15,730 nt of DNA from Candidatus Melainabacteria bacterium (GTDB taxonomy: Bacteria; Cyanobacteriota; Vampirovibrionia; LMEP-6097), in NCBI GenBank assembly GCA_028817775.1, contig JAPPOW010000240.1, forward strand, positions 1 through 15,730. The letters are read 5' to 3'. Under the pieces are notes generated by a model. That model was not told where the DNA came from. It searched no databases and saw nothing but the letters and a program-made list of their open reading frames with translations. Below, in pieces: positions 6,321 through 13,457 of this stretch. Position 1 is the stretch's first letter, and every line of letters starts with the position of its first letter. The position numbers and the translations under genes were made by a program.

Positions 6321-6333
6321 GGAATGATATTCC
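6321..6333. repeat. Short palindrome just before flgM
   Basis: GGAAT-GAT-ATTCC, a perfect inverted repeat ending six bases before the flgM ATG. It may be a protein binding site or a small hairpin affecting initiation; the function is unknown. Confidence 0.3.
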
Positions 6334-6339
6334 TAAGAG

Positions 6340-6660
6340 ATGAACGTTAATAGCCTTAATTCAAATGATTCAAACAACCCGCTAGAGAAACTAGTCCTCT
6401 ATAGCGACAAGGCTAATGACGCAGCAGCAGCAGCCAAGAAGGATACTGCTACTGATGCAGTGGAGCTAGATCAAGCGGAAGCAAGTCAATTCAATGACAT
6501 CAAAAACCGTATTAAGGAAATTAAAGATGGTGACAGAGCAAAATTAGTTGCTGAGTTGCGTGAGAAATTTTTATCAGGTCAGTTGAATGAAGACTACAGT
6601 GGTGCTGCAGTGGCAGACGCCATGCTTACTGATGGTTATGGAGAATTTTTATTCAGCTAA
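6340..6660 (+). CDS. flgM: FlgM-like anti-sigma-28 factor
   Basis: FlgM holds the flagellar sigma factor FliA (sigma-28) inactive until the hook is finished and FlgM is exported. The 106-residue protein has the expected plan: a disordered polar N-terminus (residues about 1-45, rich in N, D and A), then a C-terminal sigma-binding helix set, KLVAELREKFLSGQLNEDYSGAAVADAML. This matches the FlgM pattern of V-x-x-L-R-x-x-[IF]-x-x-G-x-[YL]-x-x-D followed by A-x-x-[ML]-L. The next gene, flgN, overlaps its stop codon as TAATG, a typical flgM-flgN pairing. The start has no real Shine-Dalgarno site (AAGAG directly abuts the ATG). Confidence 0.75.
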   Translation: MNVNSLNSNDSNNPLEKLVLYSDKANDAAAAAKKDTATDAVELDQAEASQFNDIKNRIKEIKDGDRAKLVAELREKFLSGQLNEDYSGAAVADAMLTDGYGEFLFS

Positions 6661-7136
6661 TGGATTATTTACTAGATATCCTGGATAAAGAAACTGAAGT
6701 TTACAGCAACTACTTAGATCTTGCTGTGCAAAAGAAAAAAGCATTAGTTGAGAATGATATCGATAAACTTGAGCAGATTACAGACCAAGAAAAAAATCTT
6801 TCTACCAAAGTACTAGCACTTGAAGCAGCTAGAGTTGAATTTTTGCGCGAACAAGGATTCCCGCCATCAATTCAACTTAGTGAATTGCTTCCGGAGCTTG
6901 ATTCAAAACAGCGTGATCAAGTCAAGGACAAAGCAGAAGGATTGAAGAAAGTTCTTACTGAGTGCAAAAAATTTACTGAGACTAATATGGCCTTGATGAA
7001 ACAATCATCGAACTATATAAATCATATGATCAAAATCTTTACATCAACAATTAATGGTAATAAACCTGCGGTATACACAGCCAAGGGTGAGGAGAATAAA
7101 TTTGAGGCAGGTAAGATAGCTGATATTCAAGGATAG
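6660..7136 (+). CDS. flgN: FlgN-like flagellar export chaperone
   Basis: FlgN is the cytoplasmic chaperone for the hook-filament junction proteins FlgK and FlgL. This 158-residue protein is a long helical bundle: ILDKETEVYSNYLDLAVQKKKALVENDIDKLEQITDQEKNL at the start is typical of FlgN, with a central EFLREQG turn and a second long helix pair (QRDQVKDKAEGLKKVLTECKKFTETNMALMKQSSNYI). Sequence conservation in this family is low, so the call rests on the fold pattern, size and the position between flgM and motA. It overlaps flgM by one base, so translation is probably coupled; motA starts nine bases later. Confidence 0.75.
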   Translation: MDYLLDILDKETEVYSNYLDLAVQKKKALVENDIDKLEQITDQEKNLSTKVLALEAARVEFLREQGFPPSIQLSELLPELDSKQRDQVKDKAEGLKKVLTECKKFTETNMALMKQSSNYINHMIKIFTSTINGNKPAVYTAKGEENKFEAGKIADIQG

Positions 7137-7145
7137 GGCAGGGAT

Positions 7146-8006
7146 ATGACTATTGTATTTTTAGTATTGATTGCAGTTTGCGTTTTCGGCGGTTTCATGC
7201 TGGAGGGTGGACCGATTCATGCAATCTACTCTGTATGGCAAGAGTACATAATTATTTTTGGTGCAGGTGCATTTATTTTCTTAGCAATGATGCCAGGTAA
7301 AATTCTTAATCATATTGGTGGGTTTATTAGTGGTCCTTTCGCTGCTCCAAAGTACAGTAAGGATATTTATACGGAAGTACTTAAGGTTATGTATGAAAGT
7401 TTCATTAACCTCAAACGTAGTGGTCTACTAAGTTTGGAGAAAGATGTTTCCAGTCCTGATACTAGTTCTATCTTTTCTAAATATCCAAGTTTCTTGGATA
7501 ATCACCATGCACTTGATTTCTTCTGTGATTCACTCAAGCTTGTAATCAACTACAACTCTAAACCAGAAGATGTTGAACAGGCAATGAATGCAGAGATTGA
7601 TGCACACCACGCTGAGTCTCATATTCCATCAGGTGCAATTAACAGGGTTGCAGACGCGATGCCAGCAGTTGGGATTGTAGCTGCGGTACTTGGTGTAATT
7701 ATTGCGATGGCGCATATTGATGGTCCTCCAGCAGAACTGGGTCACAAGGTATCTGCTGCACTGACTGGTACATTACTTGGTATTTTTACTGCTTATGGTT
7801 ATTGTCAACCAATTGCACAGCATATTGAATATCTTTGTGAAGATGAGTCTCAATACTTTCAGTGTATGAAAGAAGGTTTGATTACTTATTTAGGTGGTGC
7901 TGAACCAATGGCAGCAGTAGAGATTGCTCGTCGTTGTATTCATAGTTATAATCGTCCTTCTAGTGCGGAACTAGAAGAAGCCATCAGTGGCATCAAGCCT
8001 AGGTAG
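7146..8006 (+). CDS. motA: Flagellar motor stator protein MotA
   Basis: MotA forms the pentameric stator ring that, with MotB, converts ion flow into flagellar rotation. The 286-residue protein has four membrane segments (about 2-20, 33-50, 168-190 and 202-222). The conserved motif MPAVGIVAAVLGVI places proline at 173, and QP near the end of the last helix places proline at 222; both equal the functional prolines of E. coli MotA. The cytoplasmic loop has E98 and a basic pair at 90-91, corresponding to the charged residues that contact FliG. GGGCAGGG just before the ATG gives a modest ribosome binding site. MotB, normally next, is absent: a palindromic element and then a gene on the opposite strand follow. 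Confidence 0.95.
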   Translation: MTIVFLVLIAVCVFGGFMLEGGPIHAIYSVWQEYIIIFGAGAFIFLAMMPGKILNHIGGFISGPFAAPKYSKDIYTEVLKVMYESFINLKRSGLLSLEKDVSSPDTSSIFSKYPSFLDNHHALDFFCDSLKLVINYNSKPEDVEQAMNAEIDAHHAESHIPSGAINRVADAMPAVGIVAAVLGVIIAMAHIDGPPAELGHKVSAALTGTLLGIFTAYGYCQPIAQHIEYLCEDESQYFQCMKEGLITYLGGAEPMAAVEIARRCIHSYNRPSSAELEEAISGIKPR

Positions 8007-8008
8007 TA

Positions 8009-8127
8009 GAATTTACTCATAAAGTCCCATCTGCGGCGTTACGCGATCCCTTATGGGCTAGAGCCCACTACGGGCACGTCCTACGGACTTCGCAAGCCTT
8101 GCATCTGGGAGCTTTCTGAGCAAATTC
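8009..8127. repeat. Palindromic element downstream of motA
   Basis: Imperfect inverted arms of 22-26 bases (GAATTTACTCATAAAGTCCC at 8009, and its imperfect reverse complement ending at 8127) enclose about 70 bases. The interior contains GGGCTAGAGCCC, a perfect palindrome at 8055-8066, and a TCC/GGA hairpin near 8079-8088. The interior is GC-richer than the flanks. No ORF uses it. It lies between the convergent motA and RAP-like genes, so it could also act as a two-way terminator, although no T-run is present. Confidence 0.65.
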
Positions 8128-8159
8128 CCGCTCGGCGATTTCCTCAGATTGGGTTAAAC

Positions 8160-9713
8160 TTAGCTCGCAAGAGCTTTAATTTTTGAAACCGTTTCTTCCA
8201 GTAAACCAGGATTTGCTATCGTGCAATTGCTACCAACTTCAACTCTAAATACAGGAAGGCCATATTTATCTTTTATGAACTTGTCCCTCAAAGAATCAGG
8301 GATGTCAGTATCACTGTTATGAGAGATGCCATCAACTTCTATATTCGCTAAGACTTTGCCATTCTGTTCAACTACTAGATCCAGGTCAAAGAAGCAGTCT
8401 TGTAAATCAGTTACTTTGGCTTTGCGGGCGCTTAGTCCTGCTGAGGACAAGCTAGGGGAGATTAGCTCTAGTACTAGATTTTCACTAATACGCTCTTGCT
8501 TGAGTATCTCTTCAGTGGCTTGTTGAGCTTCTTCTTTCCAACCAAGCTTATTGGAAAGTTCTAGTGTAACTTGCCGGAGAGATTTACTGAAGTGGTCATT
8601 TCTCTTGTCTAAGTAGAATTGAAGTAGGCTCAGCTCTCTCATTGCAATCCTCTTGTTGTTTGGGGGACACGGAACTTCGCTTAAGGTGTTCAAGGTGTCA
8701 ACAAATTTGGCTATGTAGAGACTAGGATTCTGGTCAAATTCTCCATTCAAAATACTAGCTCTAAAAAATGTCAGCAGTATGCAAAGAAATTTGGCATCTT
8801 TGATTTCGGGGATTGTTAATTGTCTAAGGCAGGCTTCTTTTATCGGTCTTGCTTCAGCTGTGCAAGTTTCTCTAAGGCCACTCAGGCTATAGACTGACTG
8901 CTTTTCATACCATGAGCCTTCTTCAATATATCTCTTGATTGTGCGTGCCAGGTCATTCAAAAGTTGAAAAGGTACAATAGCAAAATTTTCTTCATTCGCT
9001 TCATCAAATCTATTGTCGTGTATGCTTGTACACAAGTTATTGGCTGCCCCTGGACCAAAAAAGTCCTGACAGTTTTTAAAGTTAGTAAATCTGCATAGAG
9101 CCCTCAAAAATGATCTTGCAGTCTTTGGATTTGGTCTCAAACTTCTAAGTCCATTGCACAATAACATAAGCGTTCTTCTTTGTAATAGTTTTTGACCAGC
9201 GGCATCTTCAGTAACAGAGCTCATTAAGTGGGTAGCTCTAGTGAAGACTTGGTCTGCAAGGCTAGAGTCTGGATCATAGCGAGCACCAAGTTTAAATCTC
9301 TCAGCTGCCGAGCAGAAGCAAGCAAGTAAGTATAAATCACTAGCTTTATCCCTATCATTGAGAAATCGTCTAAGAAAATTTGTTAATTTCATTGTTGCAC
9401 TTATGAAACCGTATTGTTCAAGCTTCTGTCTTAAAGCTGGAGTCATACTGCGAGAGATGCTTTCAAGTACTTGAGACAGTACCACTTTGTCACAACTGCT
9501 GTAATTGCCTTCTAGTAAGTTGAGACTATCGTCAATTAGATCAAGGAGCTCATCAGCTCTTGATATTGGTTTTTCAAGCAACTTGGCAACCGCAGAAATT
9601 AGTTCGCCTCTGTTCAGGCTTTTGGCTTCGGTGCTAGCCGGACTAGTTGCATCTCTTTGTGTGCTAGCTCGAGCAATTAGTCTTGCTTCAGAGCCAGTTA
9701 TCTCTAAATTCAC
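8160..9713 (-). CDS. Helical-repeat protein with C-terminal RAP/DUF559-like domain
   Basis: This is a 517-residue soluble protein. Residues about 35-430 are helices with loose repeats (DKVVLSQVLESISRSM, KLLQRRTLMLLCNGLRSL, KTARSFLRALCRF). Residues about 440-517 form an endonuclease-like module: FFDLDLVVEQNGKV, then ANIEVDGISHN, then DSLRDKFIKDKYGLPVFRVEV. The order D-x-D, E-V-D-G-x-x-H, R-D, G-x-x-V-x-R is shared by RAP and DUF559/Vsr-like domains. A long helical-repeat region followed by a C-terminal RAP domain is the plan of eukaryotic organelle RNA-binding proteins (FASTK, OPR types). RNA binding or processing is inference; a nuclease of the DUF559 kind is the alternative. The GTG start has TACAAT eight bases before it. 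The mscS-like gene lies upstream, 46 bases away. Confidence 0.6.
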   Translation of the reverse strand: MNLEITGSEARLIARASTQRDATSPASTEAKSLNRGELISAVAKLLEKPISRADELLDLIDDSLNLLEGNYSSCDKVVLSQVLESISRSMTPALRQKLEQYGFISATMKLTNFLRRFLNDRDKASDLYLLACFCSAAERFKLGARYDPDSSLADQVFTRATHLMSSVTEDAAGQKLLQRRTLMLLCNGLRSLRPNPKTARSFLRALCRFTNFKNCQDFFGPGAANNLCTSIHDNRFDEANEENFAIVPFQLLNDLARTIKRYIEEGSWYEKQSVYSLSGLRETCTAEARPIKEACLRQLTIPEIKDAKFLCILLTFFRASILNGEFDQNPSLYIAKFVDTLNTLSEVPCPPNNKRIAMRELSLLQFYLDKRNDHFSKSLRQVTLELSNKLGWKEEAQQATEEILKQERISENLVLELISPSLSSAGLSARKAKVTDLQDCFFDLDLVVEQNGKVLANIEVDGISHNSDTDIPDSLRDKFIKDKYGLPVFRVEVGSNCTIANPGLLEETVSKIKALAS

Positions 9714-9721
9714 GGGATATT

Positions 9722-9727
9722 ATTGTA
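9722..9727 (-). promoter_or_regulatory. -10 element of the RAP-like gene
   Basis: TACAAT on the minus strand ends eight bases before the GTG at 9713, within the 46-base gap after the mscS-like gene. This allows separate, near-leaderless transcription. Confidence 0.4.
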
Positions 9728-9759
9728 ACACGAAGGCTGGGTTTATCTGAATAATATTG

Positions 9760-10812
9760 CTATTTCTCAACTAATAAAGTCTGGGTAGGGAAGGCCATAT
9801 CGATCCCAGCTTTCTCAAATTCTTCTTTGATTCTAAGATTGATCTGCTCGCGCACTCGCATATATTCAGCATAATCACCAGAGAGATGATAGTAAACAAT
9901 TTCAAAATCTAGACTATAAGCATTGAACTCAAAGAAGTTGACGCGATCTAGATCAGCGTTATCAACCTCAGAGAAAACTTTGCTGATGATTGCTGGGATT
10001 TCTTTGCACTTTTCAAGATTGGTATCGTAAGTCACTCCAATGGTAAACGGAATACGGCGCTTGCTCATTTTCTTGAAGTTTTGTACACGAGCATTGGTTA
10101 ATTCTTGGTTGGAGATGACAATTTCTTCTCCTTGTAGGGCTTCGATGCGAGTGCTTTTCATGCCAATCTTTTTGACTGTACCCATGTGCTCACCAACAAC
10201 AATAAAATCTCCCACTGCAAAGGGTTTGTCAAAGTAGATGGAGAATGAACTAAAGACATCACTGAGAATGTTTTGTACTGCAAGAGCAACAGCAATACCA
10301 CCAATACCTAAACTTGCAGCAAGTGAGGTGATATTGACTCCCATATTGGAGAGGAAGAGCAAGAAACCAGTTGCCCAGAGTATGATCCGGACAAAGAGAT
10401 TGATACCATTGAACATCATTTGATCAGATTCATTGGTCTCATCATCACGCAGCATATTGTGCAGGAAGTACTCTATTACTTTCTGGGAAGAAATTAAGAA
10501 CTGAACAATAAAGGCCGCTAAGAAAAGCCCGTCGATGAATTTTGAAACATTATCAGGCAGTGTCAGGTAGTGACTTGCAAAGTAAAATGCAGTCAGGTCA
10601 TAGAAGCGTGGATGAATTGCATCAAAGGCATCCACTAATTTGTCATCAAACTTAGTTGAAGTTGCATCAGCAAATTTGCGCAGGCGACCAAGAACGATGC
10701 CGCGGAAAATTCTGAACATTACCATTAATGCTAGAAAGAGCCCCAGTGCTTCAAGATGCTGTTCTACTGTGTTGTTAAGGTATTTGAGTTTTAGAATTTC
10801 TTCAAACGTCAT
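9760..10812 (-). CDS. MscS-family mechanosensitive channel
   Basis: This channel protein releases solutes through the inner membrane during osmotic down-shock. The 350-residue protein has several N-terminal membrane helices. The pore helix and following loop, SLAASLGIGGIAVALAVQNILSDVFSSF (about 165-192), are the strongest MscS signature. The beta domain follows (YFDKPFAVGDFIVVGEHMGTVKKIGMKSTRI), then ISNQELTNARVQNFKK and a C-terminal alpha/beta domain with FEFNAYSLDFEI. The length is larger than E. coli MscS (286) and closer to the small YbdG/YnaI-type members. The ATG at 10812 is supported by a TAAAAT hexamer six bases before it; there is no Shine-Dalgarno site. Confidence 0.93.
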   Translation of the reverse strand: MTFEEILKLKYLNNTVEQHLEALGLFLALMVMFRIFRGIVLGRLRKFADATSTKFDDKLVDAFDAIHPRFYDLTAFYFASHYLTLPDNVSKFIDGLFLAAFIVQFLISSQKVIEYFLHNMLRDDETNESDQMMFNGINLFVRIILWATGFLLFLSNMGVNITSLAASLGIGGIAVALAVQNILSDVFSSFSIYFDKPFAVGDFIVVGEHMGTVKKIGMKSTRIEALQGEEIVISNQELTNARVQNFKKMSKRRIPFTIGVTYDTNLEKCKEIPAIISKVFSEVDNADLDRVNFFEFNAYSLDFEIVYYHLSGDYAEYMRVREQINLRIKEEFEKAGIDMAFPTQTLLVEK

Positions 10813-10818
10813 GGGCTA

Positions 10819-10824
10819 ATTTTA
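10819..10824 (-). promoter_or_regulatory. -10 element of the MscS gene
   Basis: TAAAAT on the minus strand ends six bases before the ATG, so predicted transcription begins on the A of the start codon. Confidence 0.45.
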
Positions 10825-10859
10825 ACATTGGTAAGGGTGTGTAAGCGCTTAGAGGACCA

Positions 10860-10985
10860 CTGTCATCCTGAGCCTTCAGGCTTGCTGAAAACTCATTACT
10901 CAACGAGCCCCGTCCGGCGTCAGGATCTCATTGGTTCCACACAGGGATCCTGACGTCATGCCTTTGGCATTCCTCAGGATGACAG
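10860..10985. repeat. Nested palindromic element between mscS and panE
   Basis: The ends are a perfect 13-base inverted repeat, CTGTCATCCTGAG (10860-10872) and CTCAGGATGACAG (10973-10985). Inside lies a second perfect pair, GTCAGGATC (10919-10927) and GATCCTGAC (10946-10954), itself built on the same ATCCTGA core. Small hairpins (GCCT-TC-AGGC; ATGCC-TTT-GGCAT) sit within the arms. Its right half shares both ends with a segment inside the downstream panE gene, so this is a dispersed repeat family and not a one-off terminator. Confidence 0.8.
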
Positions 10986-11010
10986 AAGGTTTTAGTTGTT
11001 CCACTCATGA

Positions 11011-11016
11011 TAATAT
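11011..11016 (+). promoter_or_regulatory. -10 element of panE-like gene
   Basis: TAATAT ends ten bases before the GTG at 11027, slightly farther than at other genes here. It lies just outside the palindromic element. Confidence 0.3.
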
Positions 11017-11026
11017 TGAACTCCTA

Positions 11027-12019
11027 GTGTCTCACTTGAAGCTAGATTTTGTCGTATTAGGAATGGGAGCCGTGGGCGGTTTCTATGGTTTGCGGCTGGC
11101 TAAATATCTACAAGATCATCCTGGTGAATTTGATTTAAGTTTTGTAGCGCGTGGCAAAACTCTAACTGCATTGCAGCAAGGAGCGGTGCTTGATGATTGT
11201 GGCACTAGTTATGAATTTAAAGATCTTCAAGTAGTTGAGAAATTTACTGACTTAAAACTTAATCCAGAGAAGTTAACTGTAGTTTTGCTCTGTGTCAAAT
11301 CCAAGGACACTATTGAGGCGGCAAGTTCGATCCTGGGGGATCCTGATGTCCCCTTCCTCACTTCGTTCGCGCAGGGTCCTCAGGATGACAGTTTGGTAGT
11401 ACTTTCGGTGCAGAATGGAGTTGAGAATGAGGAGCGTATTGCTTCTGTCTTAGGCGAGCAGAAGGTGATTGGAGCGCTGACTAATATTGCTGCTGAAGTC
11501 ATTGAGCCAGGACATTACCTCAACAAGGGGAAGTATAGCCTGGTGCTTGGTGAGCTTGATGGCAAACTAAGTGAGCGGGTTGAGGCGATTGCTGCAGTAT
11601 TCAAGGCTGCTGGTATCAATGCCAAAGTCAGTCAGAATATTTATAAACAACTTTGGTCCAAGCTGGTGTGGAATGCTGGTTTCAATCCCACCAGTGTTCT
11701 TTACAATATGACCGTTGGACAACTATTGGAACGTCCTGAGATTCGTGAGCGGATTATTGGGGTGATGCAGGAAGTAGTTGCAGTTGCCGCAGGACTAGGT
11801 TACCAGCTTGCTGATGATGTGGTTGAGAGCCATGTTGCTCGCACTGATGTGCCTGAGTGGTATGAGTTTAGAACTTCAATGTTGCAGGATTTCCAAAAAG
11901 GCAAAGAGATAGAGCTGGATGACTTGCTTGGAGTAGTGGTTCGTAAGGGCAAGGAGCTTGGATTGGATGTGCCTCACGCCTCCAAGCTTTATGCTGATTT
12001 GCAGGCAAAGCTGCAATGA
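11027..12019 (+). CDS. panE: 2-dehydropantoate 2-reductase (ketopantoate reductase), with in-frame repeat insertion
   Basis: This NADPH-dependent enzyme reduces ketopantoate to pantoate for coenzyme A synthesis. The Rossmann dinucleotide loop is VVLGMGAVGGFYG near the N-terminus. VLLCVKSKDTIEA and VLSVQNGVENEE follow, and the C-terminal helical domain has the catalytic-lysine region WSKLVWNAGFNPTSVL. I use GTG 11027 (TTG 11036 is also possible). The frame is open up to an ATG at 10931, but those extra residues come from the palindromic element and are not family sequence. Residues about 105-120 (DPDVPFLTSFAQGPQ) are an extra segment encoded by a repeat copy, giving 330 residues where about 305 is usual. 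Paralogues acting on other 2-keto acids exist, so the substrate is probable, not certain. Confidence 0.85.
   Translation: MSHLKLDFVVLGMGAVGGFYGLRLAKYLQDHPGEFDLSFVARGKTLTALQQGAVLDDCGTSYEFKDLQVVEKFTDLKLNPEKLTVVLLCVKSKDTIEAASSILGDPDVPFLTSFAQGPQDDSLVVLSVQNGVENEERIASVLGEQKVIGALTNIAAEVIEPGHYLNKGKYSLVLGELDGKLSERVEAIAAVFKAAGINAKVSQNIYKQLWSKLVWNAGFNPTSVLYNMTVGQLLERPEIRERIIGVMQEVVAVAAGLGYQLADDVVESHVARTDVPEWYEFRTSMLQDFQKGKEIELDDLLGVVVRKGKELGLDVPHASKLYADLQAKLQ
11336..11391. repeat. Repeat element inside panE coding sequence
   Basis: ATCCTGA (11340-11346) and TCAGGAT (11380-11386) form the core inverted pair. The left end, GGATCCTGA-T-GTC, and the right end, TCCTCAGGATGACAG (11377-11391), match the right half of the intergenic element (10945-10985), with a different middle. 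It keeps the panE frame and has no stop codon. Confidence 0.75.
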
Positions 12020-12021
12020 CG

Positions 12022-12027
12022 TAAAAT
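12022..12027 (+). promoter_or_regulatory. -10 element of the secreted-protein gene
   Basis: TAAAAT ends eight bases before the GTG at 12036 and overlaps the end region of panE. The predicted transcription start is about 12034. Confidence 0.4.
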
Positions 12028-12035
12028 AGCCTAAG

Positions 12036-13457
12036 GTGTTAATTTTAATCGCCATCTTTTTATTAGTTTTGCCAGTTTCTGCCGCGCCAGAAGCTGTAAT
12101 TAAGGAATTTAAATCTCATTACCAAAATGTTAGCGAGCGAGCTGATGGTCTGATCAAAGCTGACGGCAAAGTTTGGCTTGAATTCAAGGGCAATGCCGTG
12201 ACTAATAGTCTAGAGCTGAGTTTCAAGGATGGTGATGATTTCTTGTTCTCGGATGGTTCGGTTTTTACACCAATAGAAAAGAATACAGCCAAGAGTTTTG
12301 ATTTCTTTCATCCTGAGATTCAAGCCAAGATACTTTCAACTAATTTAGTGCAGAGTTTTCTGGTCCCTGAGGGATTTACTTTGCCGCGAGATTTGGCAAT
12401 TACTATGGGACGTCTACCGCTGAACTTGCGCAGTGTAGAGCTTGCTAGTGATAGAGAACTTAGATTTAGGGAGAGACTCAAGCAAGAAGCCAAAGCTAAG
12501 GTTATTGATGCCCTGGTTTATTCAAATCAAAGTGCCAAATTGAAACGAGTTCAATTTGAGAATAAAGCTAAGCTTGAAAATCTTGAGGCAATTAGCCAGG
12601 GCTTGACTTATCTCTCCAATATGAAAAAGATAGAAGATAAACTTTATTTCTCTGATTTTCATAAGGCTCAGATTTTTGAAGTGGATCAGGCGAGCCTTGA
12701 AGCCAAGACCGTGATTGATTTTGCTAAACTTGGTTTGGAAATTAAGTTGCGTGATTTTGAGGTGGATCAAGAAGCTCAGATTGTTTATGGGCTTGATTCA
12801 CTTGAGTCAAAATTAATTGTTACTGATTTGAAAAATCAAAAAATTCTCAAGTCAGTTCAAGTGCCAAGTGCAAGTTCTAATCTAATCAGGATCAGGCGCA
12901 GTGCAGCCGAGCCAGATCAGATTTTGCTTATTGCCAAGTCAGAAGCCAAGGTGATTAGTGTGGGGACTTTTGATTACCGGATTAACCAAGAGATCAACTT
13001 AAATAGTTTTGAAGAAGCGGTCTTACCTACTGCAATTGCAAGCAATGAAGCTAATATCTTTGTGGCAGTTGAATTGATCAAACCAAAGGATGGTGTCGTG
13101 GCTAAAGTCTTGGTTATTGATTCAATTAGCGCAAAATTAAGTCAATCAATTGATTTGGATTTTGTACCATATGATTTGCTCTTGGCTCAAAACAGACAAA
13201 GTGTGTATGCTCTTGGCTCTAATTCTGAGGGAGCCTTTGTGGCAGACTTGGGGATTGGCAAAGCTTCCTTTGTTCAAATCACTAATCTGGCACCTGATAT
13301 TATTGCTCCACGCTCTATGAGCTATGCGGCGCTTGATGATTGGCTTTTGATTAGTAGTTCAGATTCTGAGACTATGGCTGTACTCGATATTCCATCATGG
13401 TCTATAGTGCATAAAATTGATTTAGGCATGGGGTCAAATTTGCTAGTATCTTTCTAG
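12036..13457 (+). CDS. Secreted protein with beta-propeller-like C-terminal region
   Basis: This is a 473-residue exported protein. Residues 1-17 (MLILIAIFLLVLPVSAA) are a signal peptide with a probable cleavage after SA. An N-terminal region (about 18-175) follows, partly beta and partly charged helix (ELRFRERLKQEAKAK). From about 185 to the end there are repeating strand motifs of YVTN/NHL-like propeller blades: KIEDKLYFSDFHKAQIFEVD, ESKLIVTDLKNQKILKSVQV, KVLVIDSISAKLSQSIDLD, SETMAVLDIPSWSIVHKIDL. I do not recognise a named family; an extracytoplasmic binding or scaffold role is inference. The GTG start lies eight bases after TAAAAT. The stop overlaps the hemW start as TAGTG. Confidence 0.65.
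   Translation: MLILIAIFLLVLPVSAAPEAVIKEFKSHYQNVSERADGLIKADGKVWLEFKGNAVTNSLELSFKDGDDFLFSDGSVFTPIEKNTAKSFDFFHPEIQAKILSTNLVQSFLVPEGFTLPRDLAITMGRLPLNLRSVELASDRELRFRERLKQEAKAKVIDALVYSNQSAKLKRVQFENKAKLENLEAISQGLTYLSNMKKIEDKLYFSDFHKAQIFEVDQASLEAKTVIDFAKLGLEIKLRDFEVDQEAQIVYGLDSLESKLIVTDLKNQKILKSVQVPSASSNLIRIRRSAAEPDQILLIAKSEAKVISVGTFDYRINQEINLNSFEEAVLPTAIASNEANIFVAVELIKPKDGVVAKVLVIDSISAKLSQSIDLDFVPYDLLLAQNRQSVYALGSNSEGAFVADLGIGKASFVQITNLAPDIIAPRSMSYAALDDWLLISSSDSETMAVLDIPSWSIVHKIDLGMGSNLLVSF
13439..13449 (+). promoter_or_regulatory. Extended -10 element of hemW
   Basis: TGC-TAGTAT (13441-13449), an extended -10, ends seven bases before the GTG at 13457, so transcription is predicted at about 13456. 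It sits inside the end of the upstream gene; coupling through the TAGTG overlap is the alternative. Confidence 0.35.

Noticed and set aside
8009..8127. Structured segment as a tRNA or other RNA gene
   Set aside because: No cloverleaf, anticodon loop or T-loop sequence; the structure is a simple long palindrome.
12522..12770. Minus-strand frame within the secreted-protein gene, and similar frames at 14243-14446 and 9505-9750
   Set aside because: They are shadows of genes on the other strand with no recognisable domain or start signal.
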